Origin: Micromonospora sp. CP22 | Lineage (GTDB): Bacteria > Actinomycetota > Actinomycetes > Mycobacteriales > Micromonosporaceae | Reading direction: 5' to 3' | DNA: 64,000 nucleotides | Assembly (NCBI RefSeq): GCF_009712475.1 | Contig: NZ_VCJO01000011.1 | Coordinates: 124,001-188,000, forward strand | Translations under genes and position numbers: made by a program | Part shown: positions 25,544-34,205 of the stretch, piece by piece | Layout of the letters: each line of letters starts with the position of its first letter | Position numbering within the stretch: position 1 is the first letter of the stretch | Notes under the pieces: generated by a model | The model's input: the letters and a program-made list of their open reading frames with translations, nothing else | The model's database searches: none | What the model was told of the DNA's origin: nothing

Positions 25544-26170
25544 ATGCGGCTTTCCCGCATCATCATGGCGCTCACGGTCGGTCTGGCCGTGGTGGCCGTG
25601 CCGACCGCGGCGGGGGCGGCCCAGCCGCAGCCGGCGCCATCTGTCGACGGTACGCCCCAGCCACCGCCCTATCCGCCGGTGCTCGCCTCGCTGACGGTGA
25701 ACCGACCCACCATCTTCCTCGGTGAGACGGTCATCCTGACGGGCCGCAACTTCGGGCCTAACGAGACGGTGGACATCGTCGTCTCGGTGACGCCGTTGGC
25801 CGCACCGGCCGCCGGTACGGCGCGTCGCAGCGACGGCAGCACGGTCGCGATGACGCCCGTGGCCTTCCAGGCCGGCGCGCCGTTGAGCTTCACCGCTCGG
25901 ACGAACGCGCAGGGTGTCTTCACCCGGCGGTACACGCCGTCGGTGACGGGCCTGCTCACCTTCACCGCCACCGGCCGGGAGTCCGGGCGTACCGCCACGA
26001 GCGAGCTGCGGGTGCTGCACAAGAAGAAGCCGCACCTGCCGGTCACCGGCAGCAGCCTCGACACGCCGATGAAGGTCGGCGGCGGGCTGGTCGCCGCCGG
26101 TGCCGTCCTGCTGCTCGGCACGCTCGCCTGGCGGCGGCGGAACCGCTTCGGTGCGGGTGGCGCCAACTGA
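25544..26170 (+). CDS. sortase-anchored (LPxTG) surface protein
   Basis: 208 residues from the ATG at 25544 (AGGAGGG upstream); a longer frame starts inside the DUF4012 gene but lacks a ribosome site. The signal peptide covers about 1-27 with cleavage after AGA near AAQPQPAP. A single Ig-like or IPT-like domain (about 50-170) contains TIFLGETVILTGRNFGPNETV. LPVTG (about 171-175) is a sortase motif, followed by a hydrophobic helix and RRRNR stop-transfer. Hence a wall-attached protein in the polysaccharide locus. No sortase gene is present nearby. A very strong terminator hairpin follows. Confidence 0.87.
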   Translation: MRLSRIIMALTVGLAVVAVPTAAGAAQPQPAPSVDGTPQPPPYPPVLASLTVNRPTIFLGETVILTGRNFGPNETVDIVVSVTPLAAPAAGTARRSDGSTVAMTPVAFQAGAPLSFTARTNAQGVFTRRYTPSVTGLLTFTATGRESGRTATSELRVLHKKKPHLPVTGSSLDTPMKVGGGLVAAGAVLLLGTLAWRRRNRFGAGGAN

Positions 26171-26197
26171 TCCACCATTCCGGGCAGGGCCCGGAGA

Positions 26198-26246
26198 AGA
26201 CAGGTACCGGTGCCCGCCGCTCGGCGACGGGCACCGGTACCTGTCT
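26198..26246. terminator. bidirectional terminator between surface-protein gene and gdhA
   Basis: A perfect 19-bp stem: AGACAGGTACCGGTGCCCG at 26198-26216 and its complement at 26228-26246, with an 11-nt loop. It lies between convergent genes and can stop transcription from both sides. Confidence 0.85.
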
Positions 26247-26255
26247 GTCCAGCCC

Positions 26256-27614
<1,359 letters not shown>

Positions 27615-27876
27615 TCAGGGCCGGCGCCGTTGCCGGACCCTGGCGACGACCTGCGTCGACCCCCCGGAACACGGTTCCCCACCTTGTTCCGGTTCATCGC
27701 GCCCGGGTGGACCAACGTGCAGTCGAATCCGGCGTCGGGTCCGGTGGCCCGTGGTGCCGTCTGCTCTCACGTGGCCGTCGAAGGGATGCCGATGGCCGGA
27801 TCGGTGCAGAACGGACAGGGCCGGGTCGGCTCGCCGACCGGCGGGCGGGTGCCCGGAGCGGGCGTAGAGTCGAGCC

Positions 27877-28845
27877 GTGGAGCGTGCCGAGACGATGCCT
27901 GCCGAGACCCGTCCGCCAGGTGTGGCGACCGCCGACCCGGGCAGTGTGCTGTTGCCCGGTCACGACGTGCCGCTGGGCCGCTACACCACGGTGCGCCGGT
28001 TGCTGCCGCAGCGCACCCGCCGGATGGTCGGCGCGTGGTGCTTCGTCGACCATTTCGGACCCGACGACGTGGCCGAACGCCCCGGCATGGAGGTGCCCCC
28101 GCACCCGCACACCGGTCTGCAGACCGTGACCTGGCTGCTCGACGGCGAGATCCTGCACCGGGACAGCCTCGGCAACAAGCAGCCGATCCGCCCCGGTCAG
28201 CTCAACGTGATGACCTCGGGCCACGGCATCGCCCACTCCGAACGCTCACCGGCGGCGCACCCACCCCTGATGCACGGGGTGCAGCTGTGGGTGGCGTTGC
28301 CGGACGAGGCCCGTGGCGGTGCGCCCGACTTCGTCCACCACGCGGAGTTGCCCCGGTGGCGCGATGCGGACCTGGACGTCACCCTGCTGGTCGGGGAACT
28401 CGCCGGGGAACGCTCACCGGCCCAGGTGTACACCCCGTTGCTCGGCGCCCAACTGGAACTCGTCGCCACCGAGGCCGGGCTGCCGCTGCGGCCCGACTTC
28501 GAGTACGCGTTGTTGGCCCTCGACGGCACCGGCGAGGTCGACGGCCTGCCGCTGACCCCCGGGACGCTGCTCTGGCTCGGCACCGGGCGGGAGGCGCTGC
28601 GGCTGCGCGGCACGCCCGGCAGCCGGTTGATGCTGCTCGGCGGCGCGCCCTTCGAGGAGCCGCTGGTGATGTGGTGGAACTTCGTCGGCCGTGACCACGA
28701 GGAGATCGTCGCCGCCCGGGAGGACTGGATGGCCGGACGGCGGTTCGGAGTGGTCGCCAACGACCCGGACCCACCGCTGCCCGCACCGGCCCTGCCCACC
28801 GTCCGGCTCAAGGCCCGTGACCGCACCGGCGGCTTCCACGACTAG
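27877..28845 (+). CDS. pirin family protein
   Basis: 322 residues from a GTG at 27877. The bicupin N-half has RRMVGAWCFVDHFGP, the metal-binding PHPHTGLQTVTWLLDGE and GHGIAHSERS, all typical of pirin; the C-half has MLLGGAPFEEPLVMWWNFV. Bacterial pirins are iron-binding proteins, some with quercetin dioxygenase activity; the physiological role here is unknown. Stand-alone gene with a promoter in the 283-bp divergent gap to gdhA. A second in-frame ATG six codons later is an alternative start. A tight hairpin follows at 28853-28872. Confidence 0.93.
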   Translation: MERAETMPAETRPPGVATADPGSVLLPGHDVPLGRYTTVRRLLPQRTRRMVGAWCFVDHFGPDDVAERPGMEVPPHPHTGLQTVTWLLDGEILHRDSLGNKQPIRPGQLNVMTSGHGIAHSERSPAAHPPLMHGVQLWVALPDEARGGAPDFVHHAELPRWRDADLDVTLLVGELAGERSPAQVYTPLLGAQLELVATEAGLPLRPDFEYALLALDGTGEVDGLPLTPGTLLWLGTGREALRLRGTPGSRLMLLGGAPFEEPLVMWWNFVGRDHEEIVAAREDWMAGRRFGVVANDPDPPLPAPALPTVRLKARDRTGGFHD

Positions 28846-28852
28846 CGCCTGC

Positions 28853-28872
28853 GCACCGGCCCTGGCCGGTGC
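28853..28872 (+). terminator. terminator hairpin after pirin
   Basis: GCACCGGCC (28853-28861) and GGCCGGTGC (28864-28872) form a near-perfect palindrome, 8 nt after the pirin stop codon. The real loop is probably 4 nt. Confidence 0.65.
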
Positions 28873-28967
28873 CCTGACGGGGTCGCGCCGGAGGAGGTTC
28901 GGACGCCCGAGGCGGCGGATGAAACCGTTCGACGGCACCCACTGTCCGTTCGGCTGATGGCGTGCGG

Positions 28968-29165
28968 TAAACTCGCCGCAGTAACAGCAGTCGCCCGGTG
29001 CGGGTGGCTGTCGCCGCCTGGTGGTCGCGACCCGGTTCGGGCGTTCCGCCGCCAGGGCAGGCGGTTACGCAGGGGCGCCCCCGGCTGCGGTTCGTGGTCG
29101 GGGCGCCCCCCTGCATCGGCCCCCCGGGTGCGCCCGCCCGATCCGACGGGCCGGCCCGGTACGGC
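28968..29165 (+). ncRNA. possible structured RNA with C-rich loops, or complex terminator
   Basis: No gene is supportable between pirin and the DUF2795 gene (28846-29165, 320 bp). A TAAACT -10-like hexamer lies at 28968-28973. Downstream are several G/C stems. One pairs GCAGGGGCGCCCC (from 29069) with a complement ending at 29114. Another, TGCATC/GGTGCG near 29112-29132, has a loop with six Cs (29120-29125); a second six-C run is at 29106-29111. C-rich hairpin loops recall the actinobacterial 6C RNA, but the match is not good enough to assign it. It could equally be the terminator region of the two convergent genes. Confidence 0.25.
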
Positions 29166-29438
29166 TCAGATGCCACGCAGATGCTGTGACACCCGTTGGT
29201 GACGCTTGTCGCGTGCCTGGGCGGCGCGCTGCGAATCGGTGATCCCGTCAGCCGCGTCGATGCCGGCCGAACGGGCCACCTGGTTGCCGTTGGCGTAATC
29301 CACCGGAGGCAGCGCGCGTAGGGCCTGCAACACGTCTGGCGGGGCCCCTTCGCGTTCGGCCTCGCGTACCACCTCGTCCTTGCCCGCGGGGTAGTCCAGG
29401 CTGGACAGGTATTGCAGGACGTCGGCGTAACTCGCCAT
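29166..29438 (-). CDS. DUF2795 domain protein
   Basis: 90 residues from an ATG at 29438 with GGGAGGAG upstream. The first 60 residues form the DUF2795 domain: SYADVLQYLSSLDYPAGKDEVVREAEREGAPPDVLQALRALPPVDYANGNQV. The C-terminal 30 residues are charged and basic. No TM segment. DUF2795 proteins are small, helical and of unknown function, common in actinobacteria and halophilic archaea, often near stress genes. It is divergent from the DUF2267 gene. Confidence 0.88.
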   Translation of the reverse strand: MASYADVLQYLSSLDYPAGKDEVVREAEREGAPPDVLQALRALPPVDYANGNQVARSAGIDAADGITDSQRAAQARDKRHQRVSQHLRGI

Positions 29439-29521
29439 GGTGTCGGCTCCTCCCGGCTTCGATCCGGCCACGACCGGGCGCGGATACCCGACCCGGGGCC
29501 GCTCACGCACTCGGGTCCGGT

Positions 29522-29552
29522 GGGAAAAACCGCCGGCGGCCGCCGTTTTCCC
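29522..29552. other. inverted repeat in the DUF2795-DUF2267 divergent promoter
   Basis: GGGAAAA (29522-29528) and TTTTCCC (29546-29552) bracket a GC-only core that can itself pair (CGGCGG/CCGCCG). It lies about 40 bp ahead of the DUF2267 ATG and 84 bp ahead of the DUF2795 start. It may be a shared operator; the stem would also be a stable RNA hairpin. Confidence 0.45.
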
Positions 29553-29593
29553 CGCAGGTCGGGTGGGTAAGCGCCGGCCGGAGGGGATGGCCG

Positions 29594-30007
29594 ATGAACT
29601 ACGACACCTTCGTCGACCAGGTCGCCCAGCGCGCCGGGACGTCGTCGTCGCGGGCGGTGGAGCTGATCCGGGCGACGCTGGAGACGCTGGCCGAGCGGCT
29701 GACCGGTGGCGAGGTGCTCGACCTGGCCGTACAACTGCCCGCCCCGCTGCGGCTGCCGCTGCGTCCCACACCGGACACCGAGGCGGCACAGCGGTTCGGC
29801 GCGGCCGAGTTCGTCGCCCGGGTGGCCCTGCGCGCCGGGATCGAGGAGCGGGCCGCCCGGGACGCGGCCCGTGCGGTCTTCATCACGCTGCGGGAGGCGG
29901 TGACCGGCGGAGAGTTCGACGAGTTGGTGGTCCAGCTGCCCCGCGACTACCGCGACATGGTCGAGCCCGCCCTGGCGCCCGGGGCGACGCTGCGCCGCGC
30001 TACCTGA
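29594..30007 (+). CDS. DUF2267 domain protein
   Basis: 137 residues, essentially one DUF2267 domain: MNYDTFVDQVAQRAG, RAVELIRATLETLAERLTGGEVLDLAVQLP and a second similar half FDELVVQLPRDYRDMV. The two halves are internal repeats of a helical unit ending in ..LP. Role unknown; often in stress gene sets. A second, larger DUF2267 protein lies at 35597-36577. The 3' end overlaps the convergent racemase gene by 8 bp. Confidence 0.9.
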   Translation: MNYDTFVDQVAQRAGTSSSRAVELIRATLETLAERLTGGEVLDLAVQLPAPLRLPLRPTPDTEAAQRFGAAEFVARVALRAGIEERAARDAARAVFITLREAVTGGEFDELVVQLPRDYRDMVEPALAPGATLRRAT

Positions 30008-31166
30008 CCGCCGCCGTCGCCCGGAGCCGGGTGATCCGGTCCTGGTCGAAGCCGATCTCGGCGAGGATCTCGTCGGTGTGCTCGCCCGGCCACGGGGGTG
30101 GCCGGCGGATCGCGGTCGGGGTGGCGGAGAACCGAGGCGCCGGCGCCGGCTGGACGACGCCGTCGCGGAGCACGAAGGTCTCCCGGGCGGCCAGGTGCGG
30201 GTGCTCCGGTGCCTCCCGCCAGTCCAGCACCGGCGCGACGCAGGCGTCGGAGGTGGTGAGCAGCGCCGCCCACTCGTCGCGGGTCCGGGTGCGGAACAGG
30301 CGCGCCCAGGCCGCCCGCAACGCCGGCCAGTTCGCCGGGTCGGTCCGGTCGACCGGCTCGTCCGGGGGGAGCGGGAACCCGGTGAGCCGGACCAGTTCGT
30401 CGTAGAAGCGCGGCTCCAACGCGCCCACGGCGAGGTAGCGCCCGTCGGCGCACTCGTAGGTGTCGTAGAACGGGGCGCCCCCGTCGAGCAGGTTGACCCC
30501 GCGCGGTTCCTGCCACATGCCGAGCTGGCGCAGCGCGTGGATCTGGGTGCTGAGCACGGCGACACCGTCCACGATGGCGGCGTCGACGACCTGGCCGGTG
30601 GCCCCGCCGCGCACCGCGTACAGCGCGGAGACGACACCCAGCGCGAGCATCATGCCGCCGCCACCGAAGTCGCCGAGCAGGTTCATCGGTGGCACCGGCG
30701 GCTCACCGGCGCGGCCGATGCCGTGCAACGCGCCGGTCAGCGCCAGGTAGTCGATGTCGTGCCCGGCGTACGGGGCGTTCGGGCCGTCCTGACCCCATCC
30801 GGTCATCCGGCCGTAGACCAGCGCCGGGTTGACCGCGTGGCAGTCGGCCGGGCCGACACCGAGCCGCTCGGTGACCCCGGGCCGGAACCCCTCGATGAGG
30901 GCGTCGGCGCCGCCGACCAGGGCCAGCACCACCTCGCGCCCCTCGGCCGACTTCAGGTCCACCCCGATCGAGCGGCGTCCCCGGTTGAGCAGGTCGGGGT
31001 GCGGGGTGCCGAAGGCGCTGGTGTCCACCTCGGTGGCCCGGTCGACCCGGATCACGTCGGCTCCCAGGTCGGCCAGCATCATGGCGGCGAACGGCCCCGG
31101 TCCGATCCCGGCCAGCTCCACCACGCGTACGCCGGCCAGCGGGCCGGTCGGCAGGTCTGCGCTCAC
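30000..31166 (-). CDS. alpha-methylacyl-CoA racemase-like CoA transferase (CaiB/BaiF family)
   Basis: 388 residues from a GTG at 31166 (VSADLPTGPLAG); the longer open frame upstream is basic and non-homologous. Class III CoA-transferase fold: GVRVVELAGIGPGPFAAMMLADLGADVIRVDR, LNRGRRSIGVDLKS and ADALIEGFRPGVTERLG. The motifs GHDIDYLALTGAL and LLGDFGGGGMMLALG contain the His and Asp used as acid/base in AMACR/MCR, which epimerise 2-methylacyl-CoA esters for beta-oxidation. The AMACR assignment is therefore preferred over a general CoA transferase. Isolated gene without other lipid genes around. Confidence 0.88.
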   Translation of the reverse strand: MSADLPTGPLAGVRVVELAGIGPGPFAAMMLADLGADVIRVDRATEVDTSAFGTPHPDLLNRGRRSIGVDLKSAEGREVVLALVGGADALIEGFRPGVTERLGVGPADCHAVNPALVYGRMTGWGQDGPNAPYAGHDIDYLALTGALHGIGRAGEPPVPPMNLLGDFGGGGMMLALGVVSALYAVRGGATGQVVDAAIVDGVAVLSTQIHALRQLGMWQEPRGVNLLDGGAPFYDTYECADGRYLAVGALEPRFYDELVRLTGFPLPPDEPVDRTDPANWPALRAAWARLFRTRTRDEWAALLTTSDACVAPVLDWREAPEHPHLAARETFVLRDGVVQPAPAPRFSATPTAIRRPPPWPGEHTDEILAEIGFDQDRITRLRATAAVR

Positions 31167-31267
31167 CCGGTCACGATAGGCGCTTGCCGTGGTGCTGCTT
31201 TCCGGGGCTGTGACCTGCGGCATCCGGTACCGCGACGCCCCGCATGGCGGGCGGGATCGGGCTGCCC

Positions 31268-31410
31268 TAACCTTGTCACCACGAGGGGAGTACTTCCTAC
31301 GAACCATGCCGGTCAGTACGGCGCGCCCGGAGCGTGCCTCGGGTGGTTGCCCACGAAATCGTGGGTGAAGGAGACCTCGAACATGACACGGTGTTCGAGG
31401 AGGCCCCCCT
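31268..31410 (+). ncRNA. yybP-ykoY Mn2+ riboswitch upstream of terC
   Basis: A TAACCT -10-like hexamer (31268-31273) is followed by the aptamer: GAGGGGAGTAC at 31283-31293 and the conserved 3' strand GGAGACCTCGAAC at 31370-31382, with an arm between. The expression platform overlaps the aptamer: CCTCGAACA (31375-31383) is perfectly complementary to TGTTCGAGG (31392-31400). The second strand runs into the GAGGAGG ribosome site (31397-31403) in front of the ATG at 31411. Pairing would hide the start of the SD and at the same time break the aptamer strand. This suggests translational ON-switching by Mn2+. Confidence 0.85.
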
Positions 31411-32424
31411 ATGTCCGATTTGTCGCTCGCGGCTGGTCTGCAGACCATCGGCACGCCCTCGCTCTGGGCGATCACCCTCGCCGGGGTCGTCGCCCTGCTG
31501 GTGCTCGACTTCGTGGTCACGCGTCGCCCGCACGAGGTGTCACTCAAGGAAGCGCTGGGCTGGTCGGCCTTCTACATAGCCCTGCCGCTGGCCTTCGGCG
31601 CCTGGGTCTGGTCCCAGTACGGGCGGCAGGAGGGCATCGACTACCTCGCGGGTTATCTCGTCGAGAAGTCGCTGTCGGTCGACAACCTCTTCGTCTTCAT
31701 GCTGCTGCTGGCGGCCTTCGCGGTGCCGTCCGTGCTGGCCCAACGGGTGCTGCTGTTCGGCATCACCGGAGCGTTGGTGCTGCGCGGCATCTTCATCGCC
31801 CTCGGCGCGGCAGCCCTGCAGACCCTGGACTTCGCCTTCCTGATCTTCGCGCTGATCCTGCTGTTCACCGCCGCAAAGCTGCTCCGCGACGCGTTCACCG
31901 GACACGAGCAGTCGGTGGACATCGGCACCATGCGTTCGGTGCGTCTGCTGCGCCGCTTCATGCCGGTGGTCAACGAGTACCACGGCACCAAGATGACGGT
32001 GCGGGTCGACGGGCGGCGGGCGCTCACCCCGCTCGCGCTGGTGGTGGTGGCGGTGCTCGCCACCGACGTGGTCTTCGCCGTCGACTCGGTGCCGGCCGTG
32101 TACGGCATCACCGAGGACCCGTACCTCGTCTTCGCCACCAACGCCTTCGCCCTGCTCGGCCTGCGGGCGCTGTACTTCGTGCTGCACGCGGCGCTGAGCC
32201 GCCTGGTCCACCTCACCTACGGTCTGGCGATCATCCTGGCCTTCATCGGCGTCAAGCTCGGTCTGCACTGGGCGCACGGCATCTGGGAGGGCGTGCCGTT
32301 GATCCCTACCGAGATCTCCCTCGGGGTCATCGTCGTGGTGCTGACCGTGGTCACCATCACCAGCCTGCGGGCGACCCGCAACGTGGTGCCGGGCTCCAAA
32401 GAGGTCGTCACCGAGCGGAAGTGA
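31411..32424 (+). CDS. TerC family integral membrane protein (Mn2+ export)
   Basis: 337 residues with about 8-9 TM helices. TerC-family signatures are EALGWSAFYIALPLAFG, EKSLSVDNLFVFMLLL, ATDVVFAVDSVPAVYGITEDPYLVFATNAFALLGLRALYFVL, including the conserved acidic residues in the membrane. TerC proteins were named from tellurite resistance clusters, but several export Mn2+ (often to supply secreted enzymes), and yybP-ykoY riboswitches commonly control them. The riboswitch directly upstream makes Mn homeostasis the best call. No other ter genes are nearby. Terminator hairpin at 32446-32472. Confidence 0.93.
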   Translation: MSDLSLAAGLQTIGTPSLWAITLAGVVALLVLDFVVTRRPHEVSLKEALGWSAFYIALPLAFGAWVWSQYGRQEGIDYLAGYLVEKSLSVDNLFVFMLLLAAFAVPSVLAQRVLLFGITGALVLRGIFIALGAAALQTLDFAFLIFALILLFTAAKLLRDAFTGHEQSVDIGTMRSVRLLRRFMPVVNEYHGTKMTVRVDGRRALTPLALVVVAVLATDVVFAVDSVPAVYGITEDPYLVFATNAFALLGLRALYFVLHAALSRLVHLTYGLAIILAFIGVKLGLHWAHGIWEGVPLIPTEISLGVIVVVLTVVTITSLRATRNVVPGSKEVVTERK

Positions 32425-32445
32425 GTCCTCCGGACCGCACGGGCC

Positions 32446-32472
32446 GCCCGGGTGGGTCGAACCGACCCGGGC
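32446..32472 (+). terminator. terminator hairpin after terC
   Basis: GCCCGGGT (32446-32453) pairs with ACCCGGGC (32465-32472); an alternative register extends the stem through GGGTCG/CGACCC. It lies 22 nt after the terC stop. Confidence 0.6.
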
Positions 32473-32500
32473 CCGGTGATCGCCGTGGTAGGACTGAGCG

Positions 32501-33100
32501 GTGGGTATCGTCACGCCGGGCTTCACGGGTCGACCCCGCGCCGAGGCACCGGATCTGCCTCCCGGCCAGTATCTGACGCCGGACTTCCCGGTGCTCTCCG
32601 CCGGCCCGACCCCACGGGTGCCACGTGACCAGTGGGAGTTCGTGATCAGCACCGAGACGGGTACGGAGCACCGGTGGAGCTGGGACGAGATGATGGCGCT
32701 GCCGCAGCAGACACCGACCGTCGACATCCACTGCGTCACCCGCTGGTCGAAGCTCGGCACCACCTGGCGGGGCGTCTGCCTGGACACGCTGCTCGACGGC
32801 GTGGACACCGCCGCCGACTACGCCCTGGCCCACTCCTACGGCGGCTACACCACCAACCTGCCGTTGGCGGACCTGCGCGACCGGCAGGCCTGGTTGGTGC
32901 ACACCTACGACGGCGAGGACCTGCCGGCCGAGCACGGTGGGCCGGCCCGCCTGCTCGTACCCCACCTCTACTTCTGGAAGTCCGCCAAGTGGGTGCGCGG
33001 CCTCCGCCTCACCGTCGAGGACACCCCCGGCTTCTGGGAGACCGCCGGCTACCACGACTACGGCGACCCGTGGCGTGAGCAGCGGTACCAGGGCGATTGA
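32501..33100 (+). CDS. molybdopterin-dependent sulfite-oxidase-like oxidoreductase (MsrP-like, cytoplasmic)
   Basis: 199 residues, the size of a stand-alone sulfite-oxidase Moco domain. The Cys that binds molybdenum is C78 in VDIHCVTRWSKLGTTWRG; TTNLPLADL and PARLLVPHLYFWKSAKWVRGL are the other MsrP/YedY-like blocks. Unlike MsrP there is no Tat signal, so it should work in the cytoplasm. The GTG at 32501 follows a TAGGAC -10-like hexamer (32489-32494) by 6 nt and no SD is visible: probably leaderless. It overlaps the downstream flavin reductase by 4 nt, which is the probable electron donor. Substrate unknown (sulfoxide reduction is possible). Confidence 0.9.
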   Translation: MGIVTPGFTGRPRAEAPDLPPGQYLTPDFPVLSAGPTPRVPRDQWEFVISTETGTEHRWSWDEMMALPQQTPTVDIHCVTRWSKLGTTWRGVCLDTLLDGVDTAADYALAHSYGGYTTNLPLADLRDRQAWLVHTYDGEDLPAEHGGPARLLVPHLYFWKSAKWVRGLRLTVEDTPGFWETAGYHDYGDPWREQRYQGD

Positions 33101-33831
33101 GCGGTCGGACGAGCTGGCGCGCGGCCCGGTTGGTGGACCACCGGGCCGAGACGCCGACCGCGCGTACCCTGGTGCTGGAGGTGCCGGGCTGGCCGACCCA
33201 CCTGCCCGGCCAGCACGTCGACATCCGGCTCACCGCGCCGGACGGCTACCAGGCCGCCCGGTCGTACTCGCTGGCCGACTCCGCCGACGGCGACCGGATC
33301 GAGGTGTGCGTCCAGCGGGTGACCGACGGCGAGGTGTCGCCGTTCCTGGTCGACGACTACCGCGTGGGTGACCCGGTCGAGGTACGCGGGCCGATCGGCG
33401 GCTGGTTCGTCTGGCGGCCTCAGCAGACCGAGCCGGTGCTGCTCGTCGCCGGTGGATCGGGGGTGGTGCCGCTGATGGCCATGATCAGGGCCCGTCGGGC
33501 GGCCGGGAGCCGGGTTCCGTTCCGGCTGATCTACTCCGTACGCACCCCCGACGACGCCTTATACCCCGACGAACTGCGGCGACGGGTACGCGACGACGCC
33601 GGGCTCGACGTGGCGTACGTCTACACCCGGCGGACGCCCGACGGGTGGCGCGGCGAACCCCACCGGCTCGGCCTCGCCGACGTCAACACGCACGGCTGGC
33701 CGCCGGAGCTGGAGCCGTCGGTGTACGTGTGCGGACCGACAGGGTTCGTGGAGGCCGTCTCCGACCTGCTCGTCGGCCTGGGCCACCCGGCGCGCCGGAT
33801 CCGCACCGAACGCTTCGGCCCGACCGGCTGA
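33097..33831 (+). CDS. FAD/NAD(P)-binding oxidoreductase, electron donor for the Moco protein
   Basis: 244 residues from a TTG that overlaps the previous stop (TTGA). Ferredoxin-NADP+ reductase fold: FAD-binding ARSYSLA (about 49-55), NAD(P)-binding LLVAGGSGVVPLMAMI, and C-terminal YVCGPTGFVEAV. There is no 2Fe-2S domain, so electrons should pass from NAD(P)H via FAD straight to a partner. The overlap with the molybdenum enzyme and the following zinc-ribbon protein define a three-gene unit. Confidence 0.9.
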   Translation: MSGRTSWRAARLVDHRAETPTARTLVLEVPGWPTHLPGQHVDIRLTAPDGYQAARSYSLADSADGDRIEVCVQRVTDGEVSPFLVDDYRVGDPVEVRGPIGGWFVWRPQQTEPVLLVAGGSGVVPLMAMIRARRAAGSRVPFRLIYSVRTPDDALYPDELRRRVRDDAGLDVAYVYTRRTPDGWRGEPHRLGLADVNTHGWPPELEPSVYVCGPTGFVEAVSDLLVGLGHPARRIRTERFGPTG

Positions 33832-33843
33832 GAGGAGACGCGG

Positions 33844-34125
33844 ATGACCGCGCTGCCCTATGTGGACGGCAACATGCTCGACGGCCCGTTGGGGGAGGTG
33901 TTCGCGGTCGACCTGAGCACCGCCACCGGCCGATGCGCCCACTGCGGCACCCCCGGCCCGATGGCGGCGCTGCGGGTCTACCCGTACGCGCCCGGCCTGG
34001 TGGGTCGCTGCCCGACCTGCCTCGAGGTGATGCTACGGCTGGTCCGTGCCCCGGACCGGGCCTGGCTGGACCTGCGCGGAGCCACCGTCCTTGAGTTCCC
34101 GATGCCGCTCGACCGGCCACGCTGA
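33844..34125 (+). CDS. DUF6510-type zinc-ribbon protein
   Basis: 93 residues. Two CxxC pairs, CAHCG near residue 31 and CPTC near residue 59, form a probable zinc ribbon or rubredoxin-like knuckle. The rest is short beta-rich sequence (VYPYAPGLVGRCPTCLEVMLRLVRAP). It follows the flavin reductase by 12 nt, with GAGGAGACG-type ribosome site. Proteins of this kind commonly accompany the sulfite-oxidase-like/FAD pair, which suggests a structural or electron-transfer role. No activity is known. Confidence 0.78.
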   Translation: MTALPYVDGNMLDGPLGEVFAVDLSTATGRCAHCGTPGPMAALRVYPYAPGLVGRCPTCLEVMLRLVRAPDRAWLDLRGATVLEFPMPLDRPR

Positions 34126-34205
34126 CGGTAGGCCGCTCGGGGCCCACGGCCCGATCGACTGGGCGGACGACGTTTGTCGGCACGTACGGCGGGAACCGGG
34201 CCGAA

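Noticed and set aside
28919-28957. 12-codon ATG frame (MKPFDGTHCPFG) after pirin, as a leader peptide
   Set aside because: No ribosome site, and no downstream operon to attenuate on the same strand.
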